From contig NC_080566.1 in the NCBI RefSeq assembly GCF_030253575.1, forward strand, positions 12,928,501 to 12,992,500: 64,000 nt of DNA. Direction: 5' to 3'. Position 1 is the stretch's first letter; the number at the start of each line of letters is the position of its first letter. The position numbers and the translations under genes are program-made. Shown here one piece after another: positions 11,463 through 21,732 of the stretch. The notes beneath the pieces are model-generated. The model was not told where the DNA came from, searched no databases, and saw only the letters and a list, made by a program, of their open reading frames with translations. This DNA comes from Rhododendron vialii (lineage: Eukaryota; Streptophyta; Magnoliopsida; Ericales; Ericaceae).

Positions 11463-11840
11463 ATATCATAAGCTTGTGATTTGGTTTTCGATGCAGCAAC
11501 TAGGGGAAATCGATTCTTAATTATTGGTACTGAAAAGAGAGTAATTGATTCGGTAGCACGTGTTGCAACAAGGGCTCGATGTCATCATGTCTCAACAAAA
11601 AATGGCTCCGTAGTTTGTTAATGAATTGGTCCGCTATCGAAAGCAGATTTTGTAAGTTCAGAAAATTGAGAACATAACGAGAAATGGGCAAACGCAACCA
11701 TCTTCTGAAAAGAGATGTTGCCCTGCTGCTAGGCTGAAAAAAAAAAAATTATCTCACTTGCGAGCATATCTGAGTGAGATTAAATTATATGACTGGATTG
11801 CCGGATGTTGCAATCATTATTGATCAGCACAAAGAATATA
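11463..11840 (+). pseudogene. rps2: Plastid ribosomal protein S2 (rps2) fragment, nuclear plastid-DNA fossil
   Basis: Translation with several frame changes follows chloroplast S2 in order. First comes [12 protein letters not shown] followed by R-F-L-I-I-G, then D-S-V-A-R, then R-A-R-C-H. A region like N-W-S and K-F-R-K-L-R-T follows, then L-K-R-D and L-S-H-L-R. The fragment ends at Y-M-T-G-L-P-D-V, I-I-I-D-Q and E-Y. Stops (for example at the very start, I-S-stop-A-C-D, and after C-K-F-R-K-L-R-T), an oligo-A insertion near 11745 and an extra base before Y-M-T-G make it non-functional. The similarity stops abruptly after about 11840, so only the middle of the gene is present. The match is to the plastid protein and not to the mitochondrial S2. 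High divergence implies an old transfer. Confidence 0.8.
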
Positions 11841-13502
11841 TAGAGGAGAGACTTCCTTTGCCCTTAATAATATATAGAGCAGATTCCGTCATTGAACTGG
11901 ACAGTTTATGCATTTCAAAAAAAAAAACTGGACAGTTAATGGGACAGAGATCAAATGGATTAAAGGTTTGTTGGAAACTAAAGAAAGAGATTTTCTCATC
12001 AAAGAAAAAAAAATATCAAAGAAATGAAAGCAGGAATGAACTTTTCTTCTTTCCTTTTCTTTTCTCTCATAGTTCCCTTCAACTTTTCTTTTTCTTTTCT
12101 TTTTTAATCCAAAAGAAGAAAATAAAACATTTTCCCTCACACTTCTTCTATTTTATTTTCTCTTCATTCGCATTTTGTTTAAGTACTAGTTTTTAAAGAA
12201 TTTCTAAACACACTGAAGGAGTTCGAAAAATGATTTAAGTGACTGGATCTTGTATTTTCCGAAATCCACTCAATCTGAATTTTGTCTCAAATAATTTTTT
12301 TTGGGAGCCCTGCGAAATGAATTTGAATCACCAACTAGGGCCCGTTTGAGAGCCTTATTATTTTTGCATTTTGTATTTTAGATTGTGAGATATTGGCTTT
12401 GGATTGTGACCAGAATAGATTATGAATCTGGTGTAGTGTTTGGAAAATATGTGCAGAATAGATTTTGCAATAGAGTAGTGTCTCGGAGGATAATGCTCAA
12501 AATAGGTTATGAATTGATTTTTTACCATGTTGCCCTTGGGTTATTATTATGGTATTATAGTGTGATAAATGACCATTTTAGTTTGACAATAAATATAGTA
12601 AATACTTATCTACCTAATAAAATAGAAGAGTGTGGGGACCACACAAACACAAGTTGAAAGAAGGGCTGAGATTCATTTGATCCAAGGGTTAACAAAGAAT
12701 TTTGCAAATGTAATGTAAGTGCCCACATTATTTGTAGTAATTGCGCAAAGGAACTTTGGCAAATGTAATGTAAGTGCCAATTTTCTTTGTAGTAATTGCA
12801 TAAATGCCACCGATCTTCCAATTCTAAAACCCTATACGCAAATTGATAGTTCTTCGTAACTAGCATAAAAGTTTAGTTGGCAAGTGCCGTAAGCACGAGT
12901 AATTCTCTTTCGTGCTACTAAGAAGAGTATCACATACTACACATTAATGAATTGATTTAGTGTTTGAGTCACTAGTTAGCAAGTGCCTTTGGCACAGACA
13001 ATTCCAACCGGAGTGCGTAAAGCACTAGTAATTAATATATCTTGACAAAAGTCTTCCAATTTTTTTTTAACGTTAGTCGTGATTCTTGGTCTCTTACAAA
13101 AATTTAAACAACGAATTAGTACAATGTGATATAGGTCGGGGGCCATAAGAACAAGAAAAATTACAACAAAAAAATTTCCACAACAAAAATAGGAAAAAAA
13201 ATCACGACAAGAAGTTCACAAGGAATAACCACACAAGGGGAGTTTAGGAATTATGGTACATGGGTAGGCGCAATTAGGTCTTTTCATCTCTCCCATAAAA
13301 TGATAATCCAAAATAAGAATGAAAAACTTTATCCATAATCAAAATTGTGTCTCTAAAGTGTAGTTTTGAGAATGCATTTTGATAATTTGGCTCCCAAACA
13401 ATTACAAGAGCAAAATGCAAAATGATACTCATGAATGAGTTGGCTTCCAAACAAAGCCTGTGAGCCCGGGTGGACCCCCACATTTTGCAGATCATCTACG
13501 TT
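11841..13502. other. Non-coding stretch, possibly an old terminal-inverted-repeat element at 12338-13457
   Basis: No gene is visible. The words GGGCCCGTTTGAGAGCC (about 12341) and, reverse-complemented, AGGCTTTGTTTGGAAGCC (ending near 13457) resemble a degenerate inverted pair of the common plant hAT/PIF type. No target duplication is seen. Inside, a ~20-bp phrase around AGTGCC...GCAC occurs at about 12880, 12980 and 13010. Confidence 0.35.
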
Positions 13503-13894
13503 CAGTAATGCTACACGCACAGCAAATGTGCACAGATTTTGTGCACAGATTTTTTGTAGGGCCCACTACGGGTCCCACACAAATAATCCGAGCCGTTCAT
13601 TAAATGTAAAATATTTTTTCAAGGTTCCCCCACCAAAAATCAGCTCAATCCGATATCTATAAGTGTTTGATTCAATCATTTAACTTTTTATTATCCTGAG
13701 ATTCGAATGAAAAGTTAAATGATTGAATCAAGCATCTATGAGTATCGGATTGAGCTAATTTTTTGAGGGGGCCCTTGAAAAAATGTTTTACATTTAATGA
13801 ACGGCTCGGATTATTCGTGTGGGACCCGTAGTAGACCCCACAAAAAATCTGTGCCCAAAATCTGTGCACATTTGCTGTGCGTGTAGCATTACTT
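13503..13894. mobile_element. Mutator-type MITE (copy 1) with perfect 9-bp target duplication
   Basis: The 392-bp element is an almost complete palindrome. Its termini CAGTAATGCTACACGCACAG and (reverse-complemented) AAGTAATGCTACACGCACAG run inward as long arms. It is flanked exactly by ATCTACGTT at 13494-13502 and 13895-13903. A 9-bp duplication is the hallmark of the Mutator superfamily. A sister copy lies at 34022-34411. Confidence 0.92.
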
Positions 13895-14017
13895 ATCTAC
13901 GTTTTAGGCTTTGCATCCACATTACATCCCTACTTGGGCCCAATACAATGATTCAGATCTAATGCAGCCCAAAGCCCGAATGAAACAGCCCAAAACTCCG
14001 TCACACACAACAATCCG

Positions 14018-14498
14018 AGCTGAGCCGAGCTTTTGAGTATTGAGCTCAGCTTGTTTAATAAACGAGCCTAAAACTTATGCTCGGTTCGATTATTAAACAA
14101 GTTAATACGAGACGAGTAGAGTCACAAGTTGCTAGTAGCTCAGTTCATTTGCAATCCTACTCCTAATGTCTCCTATTTGAAATCCTCCAAATGTTATCAA
14201 CTCTTTTGGAGGCCACTTGAATCGAGCTCCTAAGGAGTAGACTGCGATTGAACCGAGCTTCTCGCAAGCAACCCGTGGCTCGGCTCGACTTGTTTAGTAA
14301 TCGAGCCAAGCGCGAGCTTGAATTTTAAACTCATTTGTTAAACCCGCCATGCTCAACACTCAAAAGTTCGGCTAGTTTTATAGGCTCGGGTCATTTACAA
14401 AGGAGCCGAGCTTGAGCTCAGTTTTAAGCTTATTTAGTTAAAAGCCAAGCTCGAACACTATAAAATTCACTTGGCTCGGCTCGGCTTGACTCTTTTGC
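14018..14498. repeat. GAGC/GCTCGGCTCG-rich repeat with inverted ends
   Basis: The region is full of GAGCCGAGC and GCTCGGCTCG words. The left end (GAGCTGAGCCGAGC) and right end (GCTCGGCTCGGCTTG) are inverted relative to each other. This looks like a decayed foldback transposon of a type common in plants. No gene is present. A phrase of about 60 bp at 14165-14225 recurs in diverged form at 14668-14735. Confidence 0.4.
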
Positions 14499-14883
14499 AC
14501 TCTTGCTTGTAGCAAACGCTAACTTGCCTACCCAGTGAAAAGCACACACCGTTTTAAGGGTATTTTCGGTCATTTTCTTCGAGCATTTTCTCATGGGATG
14601 TGTTAGCACGAGGTAAGGGTTGGCTGGTAACGATAGTCTTGGGACTTAGGGTTTGCTACTTCCTAAGGGCTCATTTTTTGAAATCTCTCAGGTATTATCA
14701 ACTCCTTTGCGGCCACTCGAGATTTGCTTGGACGTTAACTTTATAGCTCCTGTTTTTTTTTTGAGGTGCGCAATTTTGGTCGACACCTGATTTTTTTTAA
14801 AAAAGAGAGGAAATAAAGGTGACTACAGAATATATTTAATTACTACTAATTAAGGTGATCCTGGAATTCTGATAAAAAAAAAG

Positions 14884-15013
14884 GGAAAATGATGACCCAT
14901 GACGTGTTTTAATAATTAATACCTGCCAAGGACAAGCTAAGAGCATTTGTTAATACTTAAAATGTTCTTAGCAGATATTAATTATCAAAATATGTCATTG
15001 ACTGTCATTTTCC
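14884..15013. mobile_element. 130-bp foldback MITE upstream of RPL26
   Basis: The left arm starts GGAAAATGATGACCCATGAC and the right arm, reverse-complemented, starts GGAAAATGACAGTCAATGAC. Both run on into an AATAATTAATA block. The whole unit can fold into one hairpin. It ends about 110 bp before the first promoter motif of RPL26. Confidence 0.7.
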
Positions 15014-15124
15014 AAAAAAAAAAATATAGGCGAGCCCGGAAGTTACCAAAAAAAAAAAAAAACAGGTGAGCCCGGATGGCCTCATGTGTTGCAGGCTTGT
15101 TAATCCTCTAATTCGGTCCACACC

Positions 15125-15179
15125 GGCCCATAACTCCCTCACACAGTCTTCACTCTCTATAGTGATTTCCCACTGGGCC
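15125..15179 (+). promoter_or_regulatory. Two site II motifs of the RPL26 promoter
   Basis: GGCCCA at 15125-15130 and TGGGCC at 15174-15179 are the site II core in both orientations. Site II pairs are known in plants to drive growth-linked transcription of ribosomal protein genes through TCP factors. Confidence 0.6.
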
Positions 15180-15200
15180 AAGACGAAACAAAAAACCACC

Positions 15201-15221
15201 ATAAATACGCAGAAACCCTAA
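15201..15221 (+). promoter_or_regulatory. TATA-like element and telo-box of RPL26
   Basis: ATAAATA (15201-15207) is followed by AAACCCTAA (15213-15221), the telo-box that typically sits near the transcription start of plant ribosomal protein genes and cooperates with site II. A (GA)n run at about 15265-15290 fills the presumed 5' UTR. Confidence 0.6.
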
Positions 15222-15259
15222 TCTCCTTCTTCCCTCCCCGGCCGTCATTTCTGTCAAGA

Positions 15260-15290
<31 letters not shown>

Positions 15291-15302
15291 ATCACAGGCA
15301 CG

Positions 15303-15743
15303 ATGAAGTATAACCCACGTGTGACGAGCTCCCGCCGCAAGAACCGCAAGGCGCACTTCTCGGCGCCGTCGAGCCAGCGCCGCGTCCTGATGAGCGCGCC
15401 GCTCTCCACCGACCTCCGGTCAAAGTACAACGTCCGCTCTATGCCCGTTCGCAAGGACGACGAGGTCCAGGTGGTGCGCGGGACCTACAAGGGCCGGGAA
15501 GGGAAGGTCGTCCAGGTGTACCGCAAGAAGTGGGTCATCCACATCGAGCGCATCACCAGGGAGAAGGTCAATGGGTCGACGGTCAACGTCGGGATCAACA
15601 CTTCGAAGGTGGTGATCACGAAGCTGAGGCTGGATAAGGACCGCAAGTCGCTGCTCGATCGCAAAGCCAAGGGCCGGGCCGCGGCGGATAAGGATAAGGG
15701 GACGAAGTTCACGGCCGAGGATATCATGCAGAGCGTCGACTGA
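15303..15743 (+). CDS. RPL26: 60S ribosomal protein L26 (uL24)
   Basis: An uninterrupted 146-codon frame encodes the full eukaryotic uL24 family protein; about 145 residues is the usual length. It starts [16 protein letters not shown], the conserved basic N-terminus. The KOW motif lies at about residues 50-80 ([19 protein letters not shown]). The conserved [12 protein letters not shown] follows. The protein sits at the peptide exit tunnel rim of the cytosolic large subunit. There is no intron. The coding part is strikingly GC-rich with C/G third bases against AT-rich flanks, which is common for highly expressed genes. The ATG is preceded by a GA-rich leader and classic ribosomal-protein promoter motifs. 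The frame is intact, so the gene is probably functional. Confidence 0.97.
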   Translation: MKYNPRVTSSRRKNRKAHFSAPSSQRRVLMSAPLSTDLRSKYNVRSMPVRKDDEVQVVRGTYKGREGKVVQVYRKKWVIHIERITREKVNGSTVNVGINTSKVVITKLRLDKDRKSLLDRKAKGRAAADKDKGTKFTAEDIMQSVD

Positions 15744-18700
15744 TGGAATGAGATCTATCTATTTGGTAAAATTAAAGAAATTGTTCTTGTTTTTTCAGTA
15801 CTGCGCTGTTTTAGTTATGGATTTATGTGATGAGCTGTTAAAGGCTCGGCGTTTTGGTTTGGGAGTTAGGGTTATGACCTATGAGACTTTGTGGGGACAT
15901 TTTGATCCAACTGGCACTGTTATTTTTAGCTTAATTGATTATGCTGCTATGCTATTTTCTACTGGTTGATGCGTGTTTTGAACTCTTATATCCACGTGTT
16001 GTGATACGATTGGCACCATTGAAATTTGGAGAAATGAATTTGCCTGGGAAGCTCCATCTATTTGGTAAACATGGTTACCAATGTGGATTTTGAGATGAGC
16101 CGTTTAAGACTCCAGCATTTTGACTTAAAAATTAGGGTCATGAGACTTTGTTACTTATGAGACTTTTGTTTGTTGGGCGTTTTGGTTGAACTGGTTGTGT
16201 TATCTTTGGTTATTCATTATGTTCCTATGTCATTTTTCGGTGTTTGATGCATGTTTTTGAATATTTGTATCCTCGTGTTGTGATGCGATTGGCTCCGTTG
16301 AAAATTACCAAACCAAACCGAACCGAGCCTTGTGTCCCAATCAATTAGCATCGACTACGTGTATCCTGTTTTTCCATTGACCTCTGTCTAGGGCTACATG
16401 TTCCCTTAGATTTATTAAGTCCAAATCCTACACTCCATTGAAATTTGGAGAAATTAAATTGCTGGGATATCATGCAGACATCAACTGATGAAGTGAGAGC
16501 TATCTATTTGGTAATCAAATTGAAATTTTGGTTTTTTGAGTGATTTACTGTTTTAGTTATGGATTTATGTGATGAGCTGTTAAAGGCTTTGAGTTTTGAT
16601 TTGGGAATTAGGGTTAATGAGACTTTGTTTGTTTGACATTTTGATCAAATTGAGCAACTAGCTATGTTATCTTTGGTCTAATTCAATGCGTTCCTATCAT
16701 TTTCTAGTGTTTGTTGCGCGTGTGTGTTTTTATTTTTGCATGTGTGTTGACACATTTGGCTATGTTACTAAGTCATGCAGAGTGTCGACTGATAGAATGA
16801 GGTGTCAAAGGTTTGGCGTACTGCACTGTTTGAGTTATGGATTTATGTGATGAGCTGTCAAAGGCTTGGCGTTTTGATTTGGGATGTAGGGTTAAGTAGA
16901 CTTTGTTTGTGGGGCATTTTTGGTTGAACTGGCTATGTTATATTTGGTTTAGTACATTATGTACTTATATCATTTTATGGCGTGGGATGCGTGTTTTTGA
17001 ATACTTTTATCCTCATGTTGTGATACGTTGGCCACGTTAAACTTATAGAAATGAATTGGCTACATTAAGTTTACTGCTGAGGCTTTGTTTGGCTCATATG
17101 AAAATGGAAGGAAAATTTTAAAAAAATTTCCGCCCATTGTTTGGTTCGGAAATTCAAGTTGTACGAGTAGTAAACTTTTCCTCTCATTTTCCTCCCACTT
17201 TCTTTTCTTTTCTTTTCCCCCACTTTCCTCAAACTCCAAACAGAAAGGAAATGGTGTTTTTTTTTAGTACTGAGCTGTTTTAGTTATGGGTTTTGAGATG
17301 AGCTGTTTAAGACTCCAGCATTTTGGTTTGGGAATTAGGGTTATGAGACTTTGTGGGCCATTTTGATATGCTATCTTTGGTTTACTTCATTATGTCCTGT
17401 ATCATTTTCCCTTCTGATGAATCATCTATTTGGTAAAAAAAAAATGAAATTATGTTTTTTTAGTACTATGAGTTGTAAAAGATCTTTTAGCATTTTGATT
17501 TGGGAATTAGGGTTATGAGACTTTTTTGCGGGGCGTTTTGGTTGAACTGGGTATGTTATTTTAGGTTTAATTCGTTATGTTCCTATATCATTTTTCTATT
17601 AGTGTTTGATGCGTTTTTTTAATAGTTATGCACGTGTTGCGACACGTTTGGCTCCGTTGAAACTTGGAGAGATGAGGTTGCTTGGAAAGCTCTTGGAGTT
17701 GTACTGACATTGGTTACTCGTCCCATTTACTTGGAGTAGATACTAGATAACATGATGGGTAATTTGGGTGTTTATAGAATACACGACCAAGCACTTGCCC
17801 TTGTGGACGACGGGATGAGATCTATCAAATTGGTTAAAAGAAAATGAGTTCGTGTTTGTGTTTTGACTTTTGAGTATTTACTGTTTTTAGTTTTGGATTT
17901 TGAGATGAGCTGTTTAAGGCTCAGATTTTTGGTTTGGGAGTTTGGGTTGTGAGACTTTGTTTGTGGGGCATTTTGATTGAACTTGCTAGGTTATTTGTAG
18001 TTTAATCATTATGCTCCTATGTTATTTTCTACTGTATGATGCATGTTTTGAATATTAATATCGACGTGTTGTGACACGATTGGCTCCATTGAAATATGGA
18101 GAACTTAAATTGCTTGGAAAGTTCTTGCAGTTTTATGGACATTGGTTTCAAATTTAATGTACTTGAAGTTGATAACATGAGCAATAGGGATAGAGGTTGT
18201 GTTATCTTTCGTTTAATTCAGTATGTTCCTGTATCATTTTCCAGTGTTCGATGCGGTGTTTTTAATGTATATTCACATTTTGTGACACGTTTGGCTCTGT
18301 TGAGTTTTAGAGAACTGAAATTGCTTGGAGAGCTTGTGCAGTTTTAGCGACATTGTTTGATATTTCACGCACTTGTTTCTCATGTACTAGAAGTTGTACT
18401 TAGGTTATGTTATATGTGGTTTAATTCAGTATGTTCCTATATCATTTTCCTGTGTTTGGTGCGTGTTTTTTTTACTAGTATTTCTATTTTATACATGTTG
18501 TGACACGTTTGGCTTCATGGAATGTTCGAGAAATGAAATTGCTTGGATTGCAGTTTTATCGACATTGGTTTCAAAGCTTATGTACTTGTAATAGATGAGA
18601 GTTAGGGGATATACGTGATGTTTCGTTTCCTTTCATCTCTACTTCGATGTGCAGTTTGTGTATCTTTTAGAATACACAACCAATTCACACCAAATCTCAC

Positions 18701-19060
18701 CAATTGTTTTGGTGATCATCTCAGCTGGTTTCTAATCCATAGTCTTGTAGATAACACAAGACTATTTATAGATAAGTGAGGTTTCTCTTTCTTTGTTGTA
18801 CTTTGATGGGCCGTTGGGTATTTTTGAGAATGCACGACTAATCTTGTTCCTTACTGTATCACCATTTCCTGTGAGAGTTGAATAAGAGGGCTCCCTTTCT
18901 CTCAATTTCTCACTTCATTTGCAATCTATAGTCTAAACATGGGAGAAAATTCTTAACCTCAATGTTTCTTGTTAGTTCTCACCGAGTCAATCACACCAAA
19001 CGGGATGTTATATCCATGTGAGATTTGCTTGGAGAGCTCTTGTAGTTTCAGCGACATCGT
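15744..19060 (+). repeat. Diverged tandem array derived from the RPL26 3' end
   Basis: A unit of roughly 200-500 bp recurs head-to-tail. One landmark is a block like TTAGTTATGGATTTATGTGA plus GATGAGCTGTTAAAGGCT (about 15810, 16085, 16553, 16837, 17278, 17467, 17883). The other is GTTGTGACACGTTTGGCTCC followed by GAAATGAAATTGCTTGG (about 15998, 16277, 16745, 17015, 17636, 18068, 18280, 18498, tail only at 19027). Two units at about 16466 and 16772 also hold a damaged copy of the last RPL26 codons (GATATCATGCAGA.., TCATGCAGAGTGTCGACTGA). The first unit is the 3' UTR and flank of the gene. A 17085-17267 block reading GGCTTTGTTTGGCTC looks like a later insertion. No coding potential is seen. Confidence 0.85.
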
Positions 19061-20935
19061 TAACAAACCTCATGCACGGGATTCTAGTAATAGAGAGGAC
19101 CAGAATTCACGTGCTTTTAGATGTCCAGGGTTCATGATTTCAGGGGTATCTGTAGAATAGGAGCTGCATATGTGAAGGGAATACTTTTGTTTACAAGATA
19201 CTACTGTTTTTAGGTTTCTAATAATTATGGAAGAGATATTGTGTAACATTCGAGATTAATGTTTGAACAGGCACATTTTTGAACAGGTGCCTAATGCAGC
19301 TACTTCAATTTTTTATTTTTATTTTTTTTGATAGTCTGCCCAACGTATCTAGGAGAGTCAAATGTCGATTACATTTGCCTGCATTGTTTGATTTTTATGT
19401 CAATTTGATAGTCTTCCCTAAGAGATTCTTGACTTTATTGCGACAAATATTGCACACCAACAGAAATATGAAGAAATGGATGGGCGCTTTTGATGCAATG
19501 AAACATATCTATGAAAATTGATCTATTCGGATGGGCACATTATGCCATATCACTTCTTGTATAAAATAACATTGTATTCACCGATGATGCGTAAATTTTT
19601 AAATGATCCTGCTACTTCTCCTAGGACTAACAATTTGAAGCTATACCATGTGTAGGTTTTCGATTGAAGATTATTTTGAGAGAGTATTGGAGGATTTTCT
19701 TAATTAATAGTATTAGAATGGCTTATGTGTTTAAAATAGGACTTGGAAATTTCACTCATTGGTTACAAACAAGAACAAATTTAGAGACATTACAGAGGGT
19801 CATGGGACGAAAGTCATTAACAGTCATTGAATTATGGGTTTTAGGAATGAGGGCAATCTATGTGACTTATATCATGCAACAAACACCCTAGTGCAAAAAA
19901 GCAAGAACAAATTTAGGTGGTGTTCTGCAGTCCTTATTCAAATTTTTTTCGCGTTTGTTAGTTTTGCATCAAACTTTTGTGTATTAAAAGTAAAAAAAAT
20001 ATTTTTGAAAATATCCAAAATTAAGCAAAAAAAGCCAACTTTTTTTTTTTTTACTTTTTAAGATGAAAAGTGGATATTTCTCAAAATATTTGAGTAAAAG
20101 TGACAATTTTTGGGTTTTCTAATTGCTTTTGTCGAAACGAATCAATAATTCACAAAAATTTTGACATAAAATTAACAAACACGGTTTTTTTTTTTTTGAA
20201 TAAGGACGAAAGTGCTAAACTTTTTGCTTAGCGGAACTATACCTTAGTAACATGCTTACCAACTAAACACAAATTGTTCATCTGATAAAAAACACCTGTA
20301 ACCCTAAATATCGACTAATGGGCATCATCAACATTCTGTCACTCTCCTCTCTTTTTTGCTTTATTATTATGGTTGCTTCACGTACAGTCATGCATGTTTG
20401 TTCTTGCCATCTCCAGCAATCCCTCTTGCTCTTTAAAAACATCCTCTTTCTGCAGACCAACGAAGTAGAGTGTTCCAGACTCTTCAATTTTTCCTTCCAT
20501 AATGATTCCTTGGGCCCAGTGAGAGAATTTTGATTTGCCACTGGCATTAACAACACACATTGATTCAGCAGAAGATCAAAAAAATCAACAATTCAGTCAG
20601 GATCGATCCAGATTTCCCATTCTCTTATAAGATGATATATATTGTGTACCAAAACATCGTCAAATCGGATGGAAGATTAAAAGAGATCTATTATTGCACT
20701 GGTGGTGCAAGACAATGACATCCAAAAATAAGGCATTATTTGAAAAGACCAGGGCACCAAATTTTGTTAAGAAATTCGGAAGAGTCATGAAGAGTGGGAG
20801 CCATATATGAGTCCAAAGGAAAGTTTATACAAAGGCAAACTTGGCATTGGAAATGGCCATGTACAAAAACTCCACCGGCAGTCGCACACCCAGATCTCTT
20901 TCTCTCTATCTCTAAAACCTTGATTGGAAAATACT
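19061..20935. other. AT-rich stretch, no supported gene
   Basis: Nothing recognisable. On the minus strand 20560-20378 reads a 60-residue frame (..S-H-W-A-Q-G-I-I-M-E-G-K..F-V-G-L-Q-K-E-D..) with fairly protein-like composition. It could be an exon or an exon remnant, but I do not recognise it and see no clear splice partners. Confidence 0.5.
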
Positions 20936-21298
20936 GTAGTGCACTCCGTGTAGTGCGGCATCATAGCCGTCCAAAAGTGTTTTAAACGGTTCAGATTAAA
21001 ACCTAGGATTTTCAATGCATCAACGAGAAGAGTTTGTTTTTAATCTGAACCGTTAGTTGATGAGATCAACGACTGTGTGCCGCCCTACATGCACACTATA
21101 CAGGTGTGTAGTGCGGCATCGTAGTTGTCCCAAAGTGTTTTCAATTGATCAGATTAAAACCTAGGATTTTCAACGCATTATTTGGAAGAGTTGCTCTTCT
21201 CTGGAAGAGTTTGTTTTTAATCTGAACCGTTAATTGATGAGATCAACGATTGTGTGCCGCCATACACGCGCACCATACATGGATGCACAGTGCACTAC
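20936..21298. mobile_element. Tandem pair of foldback units bounded by GTAGTGCACT / AGTGCACTAC
   Basis: Two copies of a palindromic unit lie head-to-tail (20948-21105 and 21106-21285). Each starts GTGTAGTGCGGCAT and contains the pair CAGATTAAAACCTAGGATTT and TTTTTAATCTGAACCGTTA before ending in TGTGCCGCC. The second copy has about 25 extra bases near its middle. The outermost 10 bp are perfect inverted repeats. Confidence 0.7.
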
Positions 21299-21608
21299 AC
21301 CACCCCGGATAAAACCCAGGGTTTTCTCCCCACCCAAATTTACCATGTTTTCTTAACTTTTATTATTATATTTTCTGTTTTGCATGACAAATTATTATTT
21401 ATGTTTCCTAATTAATCTAGATTATCTTGTTATGCGTAATCCTTTATTGGACAGTGCAGTACACCACCTCCGATAAAACCCAGGGTTTTCTCCCCACCCA
21501 AATTTACCATTTTTTCTAACTTTTATTATTATATTTTCTGTTTTGGCAAATTTTATTTATGTTTCTTAGTTAATCTAGGTTATCTTGTTATGCGTAATCC
21601 TTTATTGG
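21288..21608. repeat. Tandem duplication (about 160 bp x2) in the SYF1 upstream region
   Basis: Copy 1 is 21288-21451 and copy 2 is 21452-21608. Both read CAGTGCA(C/G)TACACCACC, then GATAAAACCCAGGGTTTT, then an AT-rich tail ending TTATGCGTAATCCTTTATTG. They differ by small deletions and substitutions. The AAACCCAGGGTTTT palindrome, related to a telo-box, is therefore present twice. Confidence 0.9.
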
Positions 21609-21641
21609 TTAGGTATCTTCATTAACCAAGTTTTTGTAACC

Positions 21642-21650
21642 TATATATAA
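21642..21650 (+). promoter_or_regulatory. TATA box of SYF1
   Basis: TATATATAA followed by AGGCAGG lies 83 bp before the ATG, at a normal distance for a core promoter with a short 5' UTR. Confidence 0.65.
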
Positions 21651-21732
21651 AGGCAGGCTAAGATTATATTTTATACACAATCAAATAATACATAATTTTT
21701 CCTTTTCTTTTAACACTCCCTAAATAAATCCA

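Noticed and set aside
20378..20560. A 60-codon minus-strand frame with protein-like composition
   Set aside because: No family recognised, no splice partners and no promoter. It is noted in the gap entry only.
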